This document shows, piece by piece, positions 1 through 12,890 of a stretch of DNA of 64,000 nucleotides. Where the stretch lies: contig JAJQZP010000429.1 in the NCBI GenBank assembly GCA_025403435.1, positions 62,001-126,000 on the forward strand, written 5' to 3'. Source of the stretch: Artocarpus heterophyllus (taxonomy: Eukaryota; Streptophyta; Magnoliopsida; Rosales; Moraceae). The position numbers and the translations under genes were made by a program. Each line of letters starts with the position of its first letter. Within the stretch, counting starts at the first letter, position 1. Below the pieces are notes generated by a model. It was not told the DNA's origin and made no database searches. It saw nothing but the letters and a program-made list of their open reading frames with translations.

Positions 1-643
1 AAAACATCAAAAGGACCCTTTTTATAGCAAGACAACAAGGACCACAATGCTAAAGAGCACCATATCTCTTGCATCACTCTACACAACCATAAAGCATGAT
101 TTGCAGTCTCAGTCTCTTCCTGGCATAAAGGACAGAGCTTTAAAGTATTGATGCCACATTTTGACAAAGGCTCAAGGGTAGAATTGCATTAAAAAAAACC
201 CTCCACACATGTATACAAACCTTACTCATACATAAGAAGACTGAAGCTTGCTCCACCAAACCCTATTAAGACCTTCCACTAAAGTAGAGACTCGTATCTT
301 GCGACTAATTTCCACACAATATCAAGATTTCACCAAATATTGTAGTTATCACTAAAATTCCATACCCAGCAATCATGACATCATCTTGAACTTAAAGGAA
401 TGTTCTAATTATGTCTTTATCCATAGGCATCATGATTTCAATAATGATTTCCTAGTCTCAATTATAGCCTGAAATAAGGTTTGACACATTCCAATCAGCC
501 ACTTCAACTCAGTCGAGTAATTGGTCTAAAATGAAAAGGTCGAGGAATCCATGTATCTTAAAAAACTTGAACGTTCTCCTCATCCCCAGTCTTCTAACGC
601 ACACCTTCAGAAGTAACTCATTTCCCACCAAGATGCTTTGTCA
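1..643 (-). pseudogene. LINE (plant L1 type) ORF2 remnant, C-terminal part: post-RT linker and zinc-binding zf-RVT domain
   Basis: Read on the minus strand, bases about 180 to 5 keep an open frame with the zf-RVT pattern: CPLC (codons at 134-123), then NHALWLC, QEIW and CSLALW. Upstream (higher coordinates) the frame changes but the family pattern continues. KVCIHVWRVFFNAI lies near 230-185, matching the usual KVRIFxWR block. The conserved linker TFKFFKIHGF...DWNVSNLI lies near 565-460. In plant LINEs this region follows the reverse transcriptase domain, and that RT domain is found on the same strand at 13,865-12,891. The two halves were separated by the solo LTR insertion at 644. Several stops and frameshifts show that it is dead. 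The element continues past base 1. Confidence 0.8.
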
Positions 644-1695
644 TATTAGGTTTATTACTCTAAGGAATAAACACTTTAATTGTATTGATGACATTTTTGA
701 TAAAATAAATAATAATGTGACTATTTCATGCAGTAATAATGATCTTTATATTGCTTTTATATTAATGATAGTATATACATTAGCAAACATGTGATCCATG
801 ACTATTAGAATCAAATCTGGAAATTGGGCATATATAGAGTTTATATGCTAATAGAACCAATTCAAAGATTAATAATCTAAATTATTTAGTCCATAGTCTA
901 TATATAGAGCATAGTATTTTATACATGATAAGACTATAATAAAAATCTACGTCCAATTTGGGAGGTGGTTTGTCTTGGCTGTTGGAGCGGATTGACTCCA
1001 TGGTCGATATATTGTTTTGGCAAACCTAGTGATGATTACACACTGGATTAGACCTAAAGTTGAATTGATTTAATAATAATTTTGTTTTACTTAAATCAAT
1101 TCAATTTGATAATCATTTATGTTTCATCTTAATTCTGAAGTGGGTTCATGACTCCATGTTTGTAACTTGTATTTTTTGAAATGTTGAAGGCAGGAGTTCC
1201 GATGAATGAAGGTTCCATTATAGGTATGTTGAAGATGCAGCCGTTTTCCACTACGAGCATAATCCATATACAAGAAATCTACAACTCTCTAACAAAGAGT
1301 CAATGTTATCCTTTCAAATGCATTATACAAATAGTGGAAAATATAACGAGGCCTCAGTAATCTGGATACATATGGTAACTGAATGATATTTCGTTTGTAT
1401 GTGTTACAAAAGGAATACATTTTCTAATGTTGAAGTAATAGAACTTTGAGATAAAATAATTAGAAGGCAAAACAGAATTATCTTCTATCTGATTATGGAT
1501 AACATAAGGGAATACAAGTAATATGAGAGGTCATGGATAAGACTTATATATCAACAGTTTCGTAGTAAGGTATATTATCAAGAGTGCAACTTCGGGTTTA
1601 TAGTTACGCGACACTAAAGTTAATAAATAAATGGATAATTAATCCAGGATTAATTTATCTGTTATTATTAGAGATTGATAATATATGTTCATTGG
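644..1695 (+). mobile_element. Solo LTR of the copia A/B/C/D family, left part
   Basis: This segment aligns by eye along its length with the first half of the LTR of copia B and C. TATTAGGTTTATTACTCTAAGG corresponds to the LTR start TGTTAGACATG...CTCTAAGG. GACATTTTTGATAAAATAAATAATAA lies at 689. GGGAGGTGGTTTGTCTTGGC...GACTCC lies near 960-1,010, and a block matching 'gataatcattt...catcttaattctga' lies near 1,110-1,140. The family block with 'gataacataagggaat' lies near 1,495. The flanking bases TGTCA (639-643) and TTTCA (12,891-12,895) look like a 5-bp target duplication with one change. No internal copia region lies between the LTR parts, so this is a solo LTR, strongly diverged and thus the oldest family copy here. 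Confidence 0.75.
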
Positions 1696-1707
1696 TAGGG
1701 GTGTTCA
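1688..1707. repeat. hAT-like target duplication and left terminal inverted repeat
   Basis: The 8-bp duplication TTCATTGG (1688-1695) is followed by the terminus TAGGGGTGTTCA. The partner end TGAACACTCTGA (11,990-12,001) is followed by TCCATTGG (12,002-12,009), which matches 7 of 8 bases. The 8-bp length and the terminus are typical of plant hAT non-autonomous elements. Confidence 0.7.
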
Positions 1708-1777
1708 CAGATTAGATTTTGTGGATTTAAGGTCAATTTGTAATTCAATCTAAAACCTTCAAATTGATCCGATCTAA
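1696..1777. mobile_element. hAT-like non-autonomous element, left part
   Basis: These are the first 82 bp of a small element with terminus TAGGGGTGTTCA. It lies inside the old solo LTR and is itself split by copia A, whose TCTAA duplication (1773-1777) belongs to this element's sequence. It has no coding capacity. Total length without copia A is about 570 bp. Confidence 0.65.
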
Positions 1778-3805
1778 TGTTAGAAAAATAGTACGCAGTA
1801 GAATTTTAAAAATTTTATATCAAAGTATTTTCGAAAACATAAGTTTGACATGCTATATGCATAAATTAACCAGATCTTACTAACCTTTGATTACCGAAGA
1901 ACCCTCACAAAGCTTGAAGAGAAGTAACATTCCAGAAGAGCCTCAACCAACTGGTCTTCTTTGCTATTCTCTATCCACGACCGGAGTGAGTGTGGGCTTA
2001 CATGTATAGCTCTTCCACCAGGTGACTCTCCTTCCAACCAATTAAGAGAACCCAAAGCTAGTGTTCGTGATTTGTGAACAAGAGCTCTTAGGGAGCTTTC
2101 AGATGCTCTCAAGTAGAGTATCACTCTTAATCTCTCAATTGGTCTAAATAACTTATGAGACTCACTCCCTATTTATAGAGGTTGGGTCTAGGGTCAGTCC
2201 TTATCAGATAAAGTCTCAAAAATTCAAATCAGAATCAAATTCGGATCAATATCTGATGAAATCCGTGCAAAAATGTGTGATTTTTTTTCCTCATAGGCAG
2301 GCCGATCTGTCTAATAGGCAGGCTGAACTTGCCCCATCAGCAGGCCGAACTTGAGGATCAACATGCCAAACTGTCGAAAAAATCTCAGTAAATCTTTTAT
2401 TTTCCATATGAGATTCTATAGGATAAGTCTCAGTTTTAATTCAAATAACCTAATAGAGAAGTTATCTAATTAAAACAACTTTATCTAGATAATCTCTAAG
2501 AAAACAAATGAATTCCTAATAATTCTACAAGTTTGTCTTGATCTAATTATTCAAAATTAAATCAACCGATAAACAGACAAGAATTATCCGATCCTTACAA
2601 TTCAACAAGTTTATCTTGAATTAATTTTTATCACAAAATTAATTCAACTGATAAACAAACATGAATTATTTGATTCTTCCAAATTTCAACCAATCTAATA
2701 AATCCGACATAAGTTACCAATTATTAGAAAAGCACACCGTACCGTTATAGGATGTTGTGAGCTAGCAAAGGGGACCAAATGGACCTATATAGTTCAAGCT
2801 GCCAATTATTATTAAAACCCAATATCCAGATATACATTTCATAATTATCAACTCCAACGCTACTCCACTAAAAGCTTGGAGCTACATTCTAGAACTACAT
2901 AGAATTACGAAGCCCGTATAGCTAAGTCTCTATGATATATCATAGTGTGTCATATCCCCATATGATTATCCATAATCGACTTAAGGACAAGTTCTGTCTT
3001 ACATTTTCGATTATTTTTATCTTACGTTCTATTATCTCACCATCGAAAAACTTACCATCCAAAAACAATATGCCATTCGGTTACACCTATGTATCCAAAT
3101 GGTTGAGTGCTCCAGTTTTTCAATTACAGGATAACGCATATAAGAGGATATCATTACTCCTAGAGAGGAGTTGTGGATTCCATATCTATGAATAATAGGT
3201 CTACGCTATCAAGAGTCATGCCTCCAATATGCCGGCATGCACACCACTATTAAGATGTGGGTGCCACCCTTTGGTACATCAAAAGACACAAGTCAAGATA
3301 ACGAGCCTACTATTTATCTCAAGATTAAGATACAATACAAATGATTATCTAAAGTGAATCGATTTGTTGAGACAGAATTATTAATCCAAATCAATTCACT
3401 TAATGTCCTGATCCAACACATCGTCACCTATGACAACGTGCCAATATTTCTATTCACGGAGTCCATCTCTGATGGTCAAGACAAACCATCTCCCAATTGG
3501 GATATAGACAACATAACAATCTTTACATGAATAAAACACCTAACTTTATTCCCTCGATTGCGGATCTTATGTTTTAGACCATCACCTTAAGAATCGAGTC
3601 TTCTACATAATTTGTCCATCATATGCCCAATTCTTGAAGGTTTAGACTGACAGTCTCAGACTTTTATTTGCTTAACATACATTCAACAAATATAAACGTA
3701 AAGAGGACAAGATTTGGTATATGAATAATAAATAAATTCTTTATTGATAAAAATGTCTCTGAAAACTTATTACATTTTTACTCCTTAGGGCATACATGTC
3801 TAACA
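1778..3805 (-). repeat. Copia A 3' LTR
   Basis: On the plus strand it starts TGTTAGAAAAATAG and ends GGGCATACATGTCTAACA, so in element orientation it runs TGTTAGACATG...TAACA. A TATA-like TATAAATA (minus strand, 2177-2170) lies upstream of the transcribed part. GGCAGGCCGA motifs sit near 2,297-2,375. Confidence 0.9.
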
Positions 3806-3822
3806 ATCTTCCACTTGCACTA
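3806..3822 (-). other. Copia A polypurine tract and pol end
   Basis: On the minus strand the TAG stop of pol is followed by GTGCAAGTGGAAGAT directly before the 3' LTR. B and C have GTGCAAGTGGGAGAT, the primer for plus-strand synthesis in this family. Confidence 0.7.
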
Positions 3823-6800
3823 AGTGAGTAAATACGACAAATCTCGCATCCCCATAGCTTCCACATGCTTCTCGAAGACTCCCAGTAAGTGTCTTCATAA
3901 ATGGCTCAGCTAAATTGTCTTCTGACGCGATTTTGCACACCGTGACATGCCCGTCCTCAACGAAGTCCTTTATCACATGATACTTTCGATCAATATGCTT
4001 ACTTTTCTTGTGAAATCTTGGTTCCTTAGCATTAGCTACCACTGCACTGTTATCATAGTATAGTGATACCGCCTTATCCATACCAGGAACTACCTTAAGA
4101 TCCCCAAGGAACTAGCGGGGCCACACTGCTTCTTTCGAAGTATCACTAGCTGCCACATACTCGGCCTCCATCGTTGAATCCAAAGTGCAACCTTGCTTGG
4201 CACTTCTCCAACTGATGGCACTGCCACCTAGAGTAAACACAAAACCCAAAGTCGATTTCCTAGAATCTAGGCAGGATTGAAAATCTGAGTCAGTATATCC
4301 TAAAGGAGTCAAGTCCTCATCCGAATATATAAGCATATACCCTCGATTCCTTCTTAGGTACTTGAAAATGTGCTTAACCACAACCCAATGGTTCGGTCCT
4401 AGATCCTCTTGAAATCGACTGCATAACTAATATCTGGTCATGTACAAAGCATGGCATACATGAGACTACTCACTGCCGAAGCATAAGGCACATTCTTTAC
4501 GTATTCTCTTTCTTCATAAGACTTTGGAGAGTCTTTCTTAGAAAGAGTAATTCCAGACCTAGATGGTTGCCCACCTTTCTTAGAATCCTACATTGTAAAC
4601 CTTATGAGAATTTCATCTATGTAGCTGGCCTAGAATAAAGCTATCATTTTGTTCTTTCTATCCCAAAAGATCTAGATACCAAGAATAAAATTAGCCTCTC
4701 CTAAGTCCTTCATGTTCAACTGCTTGGTCAACCATAATTTGACCAATGACAATGCCCCAATATCATTGCCAATTAACAGTATGTCATCTACATATAGCAG
4801 TAGAAAACCATATTCTTATCCTTAATGTGTTTGTAAACATATGGTTCATCCACATTTTGTGAGAACCCATAAGTCTTGATCACTTGATCAAATCTTATGT
4901 TCCAAAAACGGGAAGCTTGCTTAAGTCCATAAATTGACTTTAGCAGCCTACAAACCTTACCCTTTTGACCCGTAACCTTGAACCCGTCTGGTTGTTCCAT
5001 ATAAATGAACTCCTCAAGATAGCTAATCAGAAAAGCTGTCTTGACATCCATCTGCCAAATCTCGTAGTTGAGAGCGGCTGCTATGGACAAGAGAATCTGA
5101 ATGGACTTAAGCATGGCTACAGGCGAAAAGGTTTCCTCATAATCGATTCCTTCCTTTTGCATATAACCCTTAGCTACCAGTCTAGCCTTAAAGGTTTTGA
5201 CCTTTCCATCCACTCCTTTTTTCCTCTTGTAGATCCACTTACACCTTATGAGTTTTACCCCTTCAGGAAGATCTACAAGCTCCTAGACCTGATTAGTCTC
5301 CATAGACTTCATCTCTATGTTCATGGCCTCTGTCCAGAGTTTTGAATCAACATCCTCCATAGCCTCTGTGTAAGTATAAGGATCCCTGTCATGTTCATCC
5401 AGTTCAGCCAAGAAGACCTCCCCATTGAACATATACCTCTCAGGTTGATGCACGATCCCCCCACTATGCCGAAGCCCCTTAGGTTGTTGTTTAGGTTCGT
5501 TTGGTTTTTCTACACCGATCGGAATGGTTTCATTTGGAACCTTTAGAGTGATCGGATCACTCCTTAACTCCTCAAGCACCTCTTTGCTTCGAGCTTTAAA
5601 GTCATCCATGTAACTCTCCTTAAGAAAAGTTGCATTAGTTGAAACCACGACTTTATTTTCCTTTATGTTATAAAAATAACCCCCTTTAGTCCCTTTTAGA
5701 TGTCCTACAAATACACAAACTTCCAAACGTGTTTCCAACTTATTTGGATCCTTAAACAGGACATGAGCTGGACATCCCCATATACAAATATGGTTTAAGG
5801 ATGTCTTCCTGCCCGTCCACAAATCGTGAGGAGTTTTAGGGACCGATTTTGAAGGCACACTGTTCAAAAGATAACATGCAGTTTGTAGTGCATATCCCCA
5901 AAAGGATAAAGGTAATGATGAATAACTCATCATGGATCTAATCATGTCCAACAAAGTCCTATTTCTTCTCTCTGCTATGCCATTCTGCTGTGGAGTGCCT
6001 GACGCAGTCACATGGGATAAAATCCCATTCTCTGATAAGTGTCCCAAGAACTCATCAGAAAGGTATTCTCCACCTCGATCAGATTAAAGTGCCTTTATGG
6101 GTCTACCCAATTGCTTTTCCACCTTAGCTTGAAACTCCCTAAACTTGTCAAAAGTTTCGCTTTTGTGGTGCATCAGGTACACATACCCATATCTTGAGTA
6201 ATTGTCAATAAAAGTGACGAAATACTCATTCCCTCCTCGTGCCCGAATGTTCATCGGTCCGCAAACATCACTATGCACAAGGTCTAAAACCCTTTCGGCC
6301 CTATTGCCCTTAGACCCAAATGGTCTTTTGGTCATTTTACCTTCCAAACAAGATTCAAATTGAGGTATAGATTCCATCTTTAAGTGACTTAAAGGTCCAT
6401 CTCTTATCAACCTTTGAATCCTATTCAGGTTAATATGACCAAGGCACAAATGCCAAAGATAAGTCTTATTAGAGTGAGAAGTTTTAAGTCTTTTAGAGTT
6501 ATTATCATTTATCTTAGCATTAAGTAATAAGTCAATCTTAGGTTTGATAAAATATAGATTATTTTGCATCCATCCAAAACAGATAAAAGATTTGTTTTTA
6601 TGAATCACCACTTTATCATTAAAAGAAACTAAATAGGAGTCTTTAAATAAACAAGCTACAAAAAGTAAATTCCTTTTAAATTTAGGAACATAAAAACAAT
6701 ATTGCAAAAATAAATTCATATAATTATCAAAGTAAAGATGGACGTCTCCTACTGCTTTCATTGAGACCAAGGATCCATCGCCCATCCGAAGCGTGAAGTC

Positions 6801-7757
6801 TTCATGTAGCAGACTTCTTGTTTCTTTGAACTCTTACAGGGAAACACAAACATGATTAGTTGCTCTAGAATCTATGACCCAAATGTCACTTGATTCCTTA
6901 ACTAAACAAGTTTCTAAATATAGAAGATCACACCTACCTCCTTTGGAAAGAAAGTCCTTGTAATGCTTCTTGATATGCCTGACCTTCCCACAAAAGAAGC
7001 ACTTAAGCTTCTTCGGGTTCTTCTTCTTTTTTTTCTTGCTCTTGGTAGTAGCAGGAATAGAAGACTTCCCGTTCTTGGCCTGTTGCTTCTTTCCATTCCT
7101 AGAGTTGAGATTGGAACCAGAAGCAGCCACCATGTTGGCGTCTCTACCCGCAGGAGACTCCTTGATCAGCAATTTGAACTCCTGTAACTATTTCATTAAT
7201 TCTGTTAAGATCATATCCCATCTATTGCTTAAATTAAAAGTAGCTCTAAAAGGAATAAATTCCTTTGACAAAGTCTCAAAGACCATAGTCATCTGAGTTT
7301 CAGCATCGATGTCAGCTCCATTGGTTTGAGCCTCAACGAGATAACCTATGACCAACATCATGTGCTCCTTTATAGATGTCCCCAGTCTCTGTTTGTAGTT
7401 TAAGAGTTTTTGAAGCGCCCTTTGCCGTTTTGTTATGGCCTGGCCTCCAAACATATCCTCAAGATTATCCAAGATCTGCTTCGTAGTCTCATAATCTTGA
7501 TGTTGAGCCTGCTGCACATTATTCATGCTAGACATAACATAGCAGCGAGCCTGATCATTAGCATCTTTCCAGCGGTCGTACGCTTGGAATTGCTCATTAG
7601 TTGAGTCTCTTGTAGGCTCAGGAGGACAAGGAGTTGTCAATTCATATTTCAGTTTCTCAAAGGAGAGGACGATATCCAGGTTTCGTTTTCAATCATTATA
7701 ATTTTCTTCAATTAATAGGTTTTTATCAAGTATCAATGATAAAGCATTTTTAGACAT
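3820..7757 (-). pseudogene. gag-pol: Copia A gag-pol polyprotein, inactivated
   Basis: The start is the ATG at 7757-7755, matching the MSKNALS start of copies B and C. A TGG-to-TGA stop lies at 7691-7689 in gag. The gag zinc knuckle (near 7,000) has lost its last cysteine (KKHY for KKHC). The protease motif reads DSRATNH instead of DSGATNH. The HHCC and integrase regions occupy about 6,480-5,700, with a stop at 6086-6084 just before the second catalytic aspartate (SDRGGEY). Another stop lies at 5285-5283 (a TGG codon in B), followed by RT from about 5,260. A -1 frameshift falls near 4,800, directly before an intact YVDD box (codons 4794-4783). RNase H sequence runs from about 4,380 to the end in two further frames. 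The element can make no full polyprotein. Confidence 0.9.
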
Positions 7758-9476
7758 TTTTAATTTACAACAAAGAATCATATACCAAACATAAGCAAAC
7801 ATATCATAATAATTTAGTAAGATAACACAATCATGTAAAAATACAAATGTGTTTATGTGTCAAAATCTTGAAAATATCACAACCTTACAACGATAATTGC
7901 CAACTTATAATTCAACAAGCTCCTAGGGGAGTCATGCCAAATTCAATCAGGAACACAGATCCCCTCTTGATTAAAATATGCCATCTACGACCCGTATGAT
8001 CCAGCATATACTAATAATCATTTCTTTGGCCATTAATTTTATTAACAGAGCTCCTAGAGGAGGTTAATAATAAAATTAACGTGAGTGTATAACCATCGTT
8101 TCAATATTTTATCCATGATTTATAATCACTACCTAGGGGTGTGCAACCATAAATCATGCTAAAATACCTTATCCTCTCAGAGATTCAATCTGGTACATGA
8201 TTAGAAATCTCTTCCTAGGGGTCGGGACCACCATGTTCTGCCTATGGACCAACGGTGGAGGCCTTAGGTCTTCTCTTTGAAAACATTCTCCCACTCAATC
8301 TTTTGAAATCAAGGTTTTATTTTAAGAATATGCATGAGCAATTTTAATATAAGCGGCACTCCCTATTCTATATGACATGTTATCAATATATATGGCAAAT
8401 CATATTATAATGCAGACAAGCAAAGTAATCATGCAAAGCTACAAGCAAAATAATCATAGCCGTAATATTATGGCTCCACCCTAGAGAATAGAAAACTAAG
8501 ATTACAAGAAAATAATTGAGACATATTCTCAATTCTTCATCCTTGAATCCTTAAGTTGTATCCTTCTTCATGTAATTCCCATCTTCGAGTCTTCAATCCC
8601 GTATGAATCGAATACTTCATATTTTCAGTCATATCCAAATTTAATGTTTCTCAGAATTGTCCCAAAAACAAAATTAAAATTGTATTGAAAACTGTACCTC
8701 TTCTGAAAAAATTTCTAGCTCTTGGTCGGCAGGCCGATCTGGGTGATAGGCCTGCCGGTCATGCTCCATCGGCCTGTCAGTCATGCGCCATCGGCCTGCC
8801 GATCTTGCTCCATCGGCCTGTCGATGAGGAAGATCGGCTTGTCGACTCATGAAAGTTCAGCCTACCACTAGAGCCTCTGATTTTCTGCTCCGCTGACAGC
8901 CTGCCGAACCACAAGTTTGGCCTACTGATCTACGACCATCGGCCTACCGAACTGTGGGGTTTGGCACGCCGACTGAGCAAAAATCTCCCATTCTAGAAAA
9001 TATAATTTTTAAAGCAATTTATCAATTTTATTTTCAACAATTCAAAAATATAAAATTAGAGACTCAGGAAATACCTTGGAAGTGCCATCATCAATCTTTT
9101 AGATCCGCCTTCTATATCCGTCTTCTCCGAATAATTATTTAATTACAAAATTCTTACAAATGTAAAAATAAATAATAATTCCTAGACGGAGATGATAGTC
9201 TGCCATCTGATTACATGAAAAACCTAGATACACATTCTAACCTCTAAGGAACCATAACCGGCATTAATTAATTAATTAATTAATAATTAAATAAAAATTT
9301 AATTAACCATAATTAATTAATAAATATTCACCACATAATCCATGAAAACATAAAATATATAGAAACCTAGAGTGCCAACTCTTTATAAAATTAAATTCAA
9401 GCATAGGAGAGATTAATATCACAAAATTTATACATATAATATGATCACAAACTCATAAATTTATGTAAAAACCATG
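7758..9476 (-). other. Copia A untranslated leader with GGCAGGCCGA motif array
   Basis: This non-coding leader lies between primer site and gag. About a dozen degenerate copies of the CGGC(A/C)(G/T)GCCG motif occur at 8,725-8,960. The rest matches the leaders of B and C, including the block TTAATTTTATTATTAACCTCC (plus strand about 8,030-8,080, reversed). Confidence 0.8.
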
Positions 9477-9488
9477 ACTTTGATACCA
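9477..9488 (-). other. Copia A primer binding site
   Basis: On the minus strand TGGTATCAAAGT stands two bases from the 5' LTR. It matches nine leading bases of TGGTATCAGAGC, the complement of the initiator tRNA-Met 3' end used by plant copia elements. Two mismatches fit decay. Confidence 0.75.
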
Positions 9489-9490
9489 AT

Positions 9491-11506
9491 TGATAGAAAA
9501 ATAATACGCAACAGAATTCTAAATATTTTATATTATAGTATTTTCCAAAACACAAGTTTGACATGCTATATGCATAAATTAACCAGATCTTACTAACTTT
9601 TGATTGCCGAAGAACCCTCGCAAAATGTGAAGAGAAGTAACGTTCCAGAAGAGCCTCAACTAATTGGTCTTCTTTGCTATTCTCTATCCACTATCGGAGT
9701 GAGTGTGGGCTCACATGTACAGCTCTTCCACTAGGTGACTCTCCTTTCAACCAATTAAGAGAACCCAAAGCTAGTGTTTGTGATCTGTGAACAAGAGCTC
9801 TCAAGGAGTTTTCAGCTGCTCTTAAGCAAAGTATCACTCTTAATCTCTCAATTGATCTAAATAACTTATGAGACTCACTTCTTATTTATAGAGGCTAGGT
9901 CTAGGGTTAGTCCTTATCAGATAAGGTCTCAAAAATTCATATCAGAATCAAATTCGGATCAATATCTGATGAAATCTGCGCAAAAAATGTGTTATTTTTT
10001 TTTCGTGCATAGGCAGGCCTATCAGTCTAATAGGCAGGCCAAACTTACCCCATCGACAGGCCAAACTTGAGGATCGGCATGCCTAACTGTCGAAAAAATC
10101 TCAGCAAATCTTTTATTTTTCACCCGAGATTCTATAAGAAAAAGTCTCAGTTTTAATTTAAATAACCCAATAGAGAAGTTAACTAAGTAAAACAACTTTA
10201 TCTAGATAATCTCTAGGAAAATAAATGAATTTCTAATAATTCTACAAGTTTATCTTGATCTAATTATTCAAAATTAAATCAACCGATAAACAGACAAGAA
10301 TTATTCGATCTTTACAATTTAACAAGTTTATCTTGAATTAATTTTTATCACAAAATTAATTCAACCGATAAACAAACATGAATTATTTGATTCTTTTAAA
10401 TTTCAACTAATCTAATAAATCCAACATAAGTTACTAATTATTGGAAAAGCACGCCGTATCGTTACAGGATGTTGTGAGCTGGCAAAAGGGACCAAATGGG
10501 CCTATATAGTACAAGCTCCCGATAACTATGAAACCCAATATCCTAGATATACATTTCATAATTATCAACTCCAACGCTATCGCACTAAAAGCTTGGAGCT
10601 GCACTCTTGAACTACATAGAATAACGAAGCCCGTATAGGTAAGTCTCCATAACATATCATAGTGTATCGTATCCCCATATGATTATCCATAATCAGCTTA
10701 AGGACAAGTTCTGTCTTACCTTCCCGATTATTTTATCTTACGTTCCATTATCTCACCATCCAAAGACAGTATACCATTCAGTTACACCTATGTATCCAAA
10801 TGGTTGAGTGCTCCAGTTTTCCAATTACAGGATAATGCATATAAGAGGATATCATTACTCCTAAAGAGGAGCTATGGATTCCATATCTATGAATAACAGG
10901 TCTACGATATCAAGAGTCATGCCTCCAACGTACCGACATGCATACCACTATTAAGATGTAGGTGTCACCCTTTGGTACATCAAAAGACACAAGTCAAGAC
11001 AACGAGCCCACTATTCATCTCAGGATTAAGATACAATACAAATGATTATTTAAAGTGAATCAATTTGCCGAGACAAAATTATTAATCCAAATCAATTCAC
11101 TTTATGTCCCGATCCAACACATCGTCACATATGACAACGTGCCAATGTTTCTATTCATAGAGTCCATCTTCGATGGTCAAGACAAACCATCTCCCAATTG
11201 GGATATAGACAACATAACAATCTTTACATGAATAAAGCGCCCAACTTTATTCCCCTGATTGCGGATCTTATGTTTTAAACTATCACCTTAAGAATCGTGT
11301 CTTCTACATAATCTGTCCATCATATGCCCAATTCTTGAAGGTTTAGACTGACAGTCTCAGACTTTTGTTTGCTTAACATATATTCAACAAATATGAACGT
11401 AAAGAGGACAAGATTTGGTATATAAATAATAAATAAAATCTTTATTATTAAAAATGTCTCGAAAAACTTATTACATTTTTACTCCTTAGGGCATACATGT
11501 CTAACA
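9491..11506 (-). repeat. Copia A 5' LTR
   Basis: It is the partner of the LTR at 1778-3805, with the same termini apart from one change (plus-strand start TGATAGAAAA). It contains GGCAGGCC motifs near 10,010-10,095. It is bordered inward by the primer site and outward by TCTAA. Confidence 0.9.
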
Positions 11507-12001
11507 TCTAAAACCTTTGGATTAAAAAAAATCCCAATTTGCAATCCAATCCAAAACTTGTGGAGTCGATTCATGAATTCGCTGATTAAGCTATGATATC
11601 TAAAATAAGAATATTGAAGGCCAATTTTTTCAACATAAAAAACTAAAATAAACAATTCATAATATAAAAATAACTTAATAAAACTAAATTTGTTACAACC
11701 AATTACTAAGGCAAACTAGCTTTAATAAAACTTAAAATCAAGTCTTCTAAAAAAATAACAAAATAAGTATTGTTTATTCATCAACAATACTTAAAACTTC
11801 AAAATAATTTAAAATTATAAAATATATAAATATATGAGTTTACTGATTGATAGATTGGGTGAATAAAAAATTCATCAATCTGTAATCCAAACCAAAACCT
11901 TCGGATTGGGATTTTTCAATCCGTTACTAATCCAATCTAAAACTTTCAGATTGGATTGGACTGTTGGAATTTATAGATTGACGGATTTATGAACACTCTG
12001 A
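11507..12001. mobile_element. hAT-like non-autonomous element, right part
   Basis: This is the remaining roughly 490 bp of the element that starts at 1,696. It begins with the second TCTAA copy of the copia A target duplication. It holds several variants of a 'caatc(c/t)aaaacc(t)t' motif (near 11,550, 11,890 and 11,935) and ends with TGAACACTCTGA. No protein is encoded. Confidence 0.65.
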
Positions 12002-12890
12002 TCCATTGGGTCCCAATGCTAGCTTAATAATTCCTTCATAACAGCTTAGGCAAGTATAGATTACCACAAGTAAGAGAGAAGTATACATGACTTGGGCTGT
12101 TAGGCCTGATGAGACGCATGGGCCATAGTCTGGTTGGACTGCTAGTGGGCGTAGACTAGGTATGGCACCAGTCCACTTCTTTTTTGAAAGAATTAATTCT
12201 AAAAAATAATTTTTTAAATTGGTAATTGGATTTTGAATAATTAATTACTTAAATTTGTTATTGGAATAGCTAATTTAAATCCTAGTTGAATTTGAATTAT
12301 GGATATTTATTCACAATTATTTAATTACATTATAATTTTAATTAATGAAATTCTAATTTAAATTGGAATAATCCTAGATGATGCAGATAATCAAAGGACC
12401 CTATGTTGTGATTGGTTGGAATATTCTTAATTCCCTTACTAGAATGGCCCCAACAGTAGGAGAAGGGAGAGAGAAAATTATCTCCAATTCCTGATAGACT
12501 TTTGGCTCCTTTTCCTACTTCTATAATAGAGAGTCGGTGTCTTCTTTTATTCTTAGATTGCCTAAGTGCAAATTGGAGATTTGAACTTAGATTACTCATC
12601 TTTAGTAATCTTAGTTCCTTTGCACTTGAGTGGTTTAAAGGAATTTAGCTATGGTGGAGATTTGTTGGGTTGTGCCTACATACACAACAATCTAAAGGAA
12701 GAGAATATCAGTAACGATCTGACGGTAGAGATTTGTTCTTGAACTATTTAGTCAAAAGTGTTGTTTTTAGTTTGCAATGGACACATTAAATTAGATTTGA
12801 TTTATTGTTTATAGCATCATGAGTTAGTTTTCTGGTGATTAAATAAAAATTTTTAAAATTCTACTACGTCACCAAACTGATTTTCCAATA
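12002..12890 (+). mobile_element. Solo LTR of the copia A/B/C/D family, right part
   Basis: This is the continuation of the LTR that starts at 644. The end, TTTTTAAAATTCTACTACG...TTTTCCAATA, matches the terminus of the copia D LTR (16,120-16,163), and a TATA-like 'ttctataatagagag' lies near 12,520. The two parts together come to about 1.93 kb after removing the nested insertion and one copy of its duplication. The full LTRs of this family here measure 1.73-2.03 kb. The 3' flank TTTCA is the second copy of the target duplication. Confidence 0.7.

Larger units (their letters stand above)
1778..11506 (-). mobile_element. Copia A: Ty1/copia (Angela/BARE-like) retrotransposon, complete but decayed
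   Basis: This is a 9.7-kb element with two LTRs of about 2.02 kb, a primer site, a leader, a gag-pol remnant and a purine-rich tract, all on the minus strand. The perfect 5-bp target duplication TCTAA (1773-1777 and 11,507-11,511) defines the ends. The domain order gag, protease, integrase, RT, RNase H is that of Ty1/copia. The integrase and pol wording resembles the BARE/Angela group, but that lineage assignment is by eye. The two LTRs differ at many positions, so A is older than B and C. Confidence 0.9.
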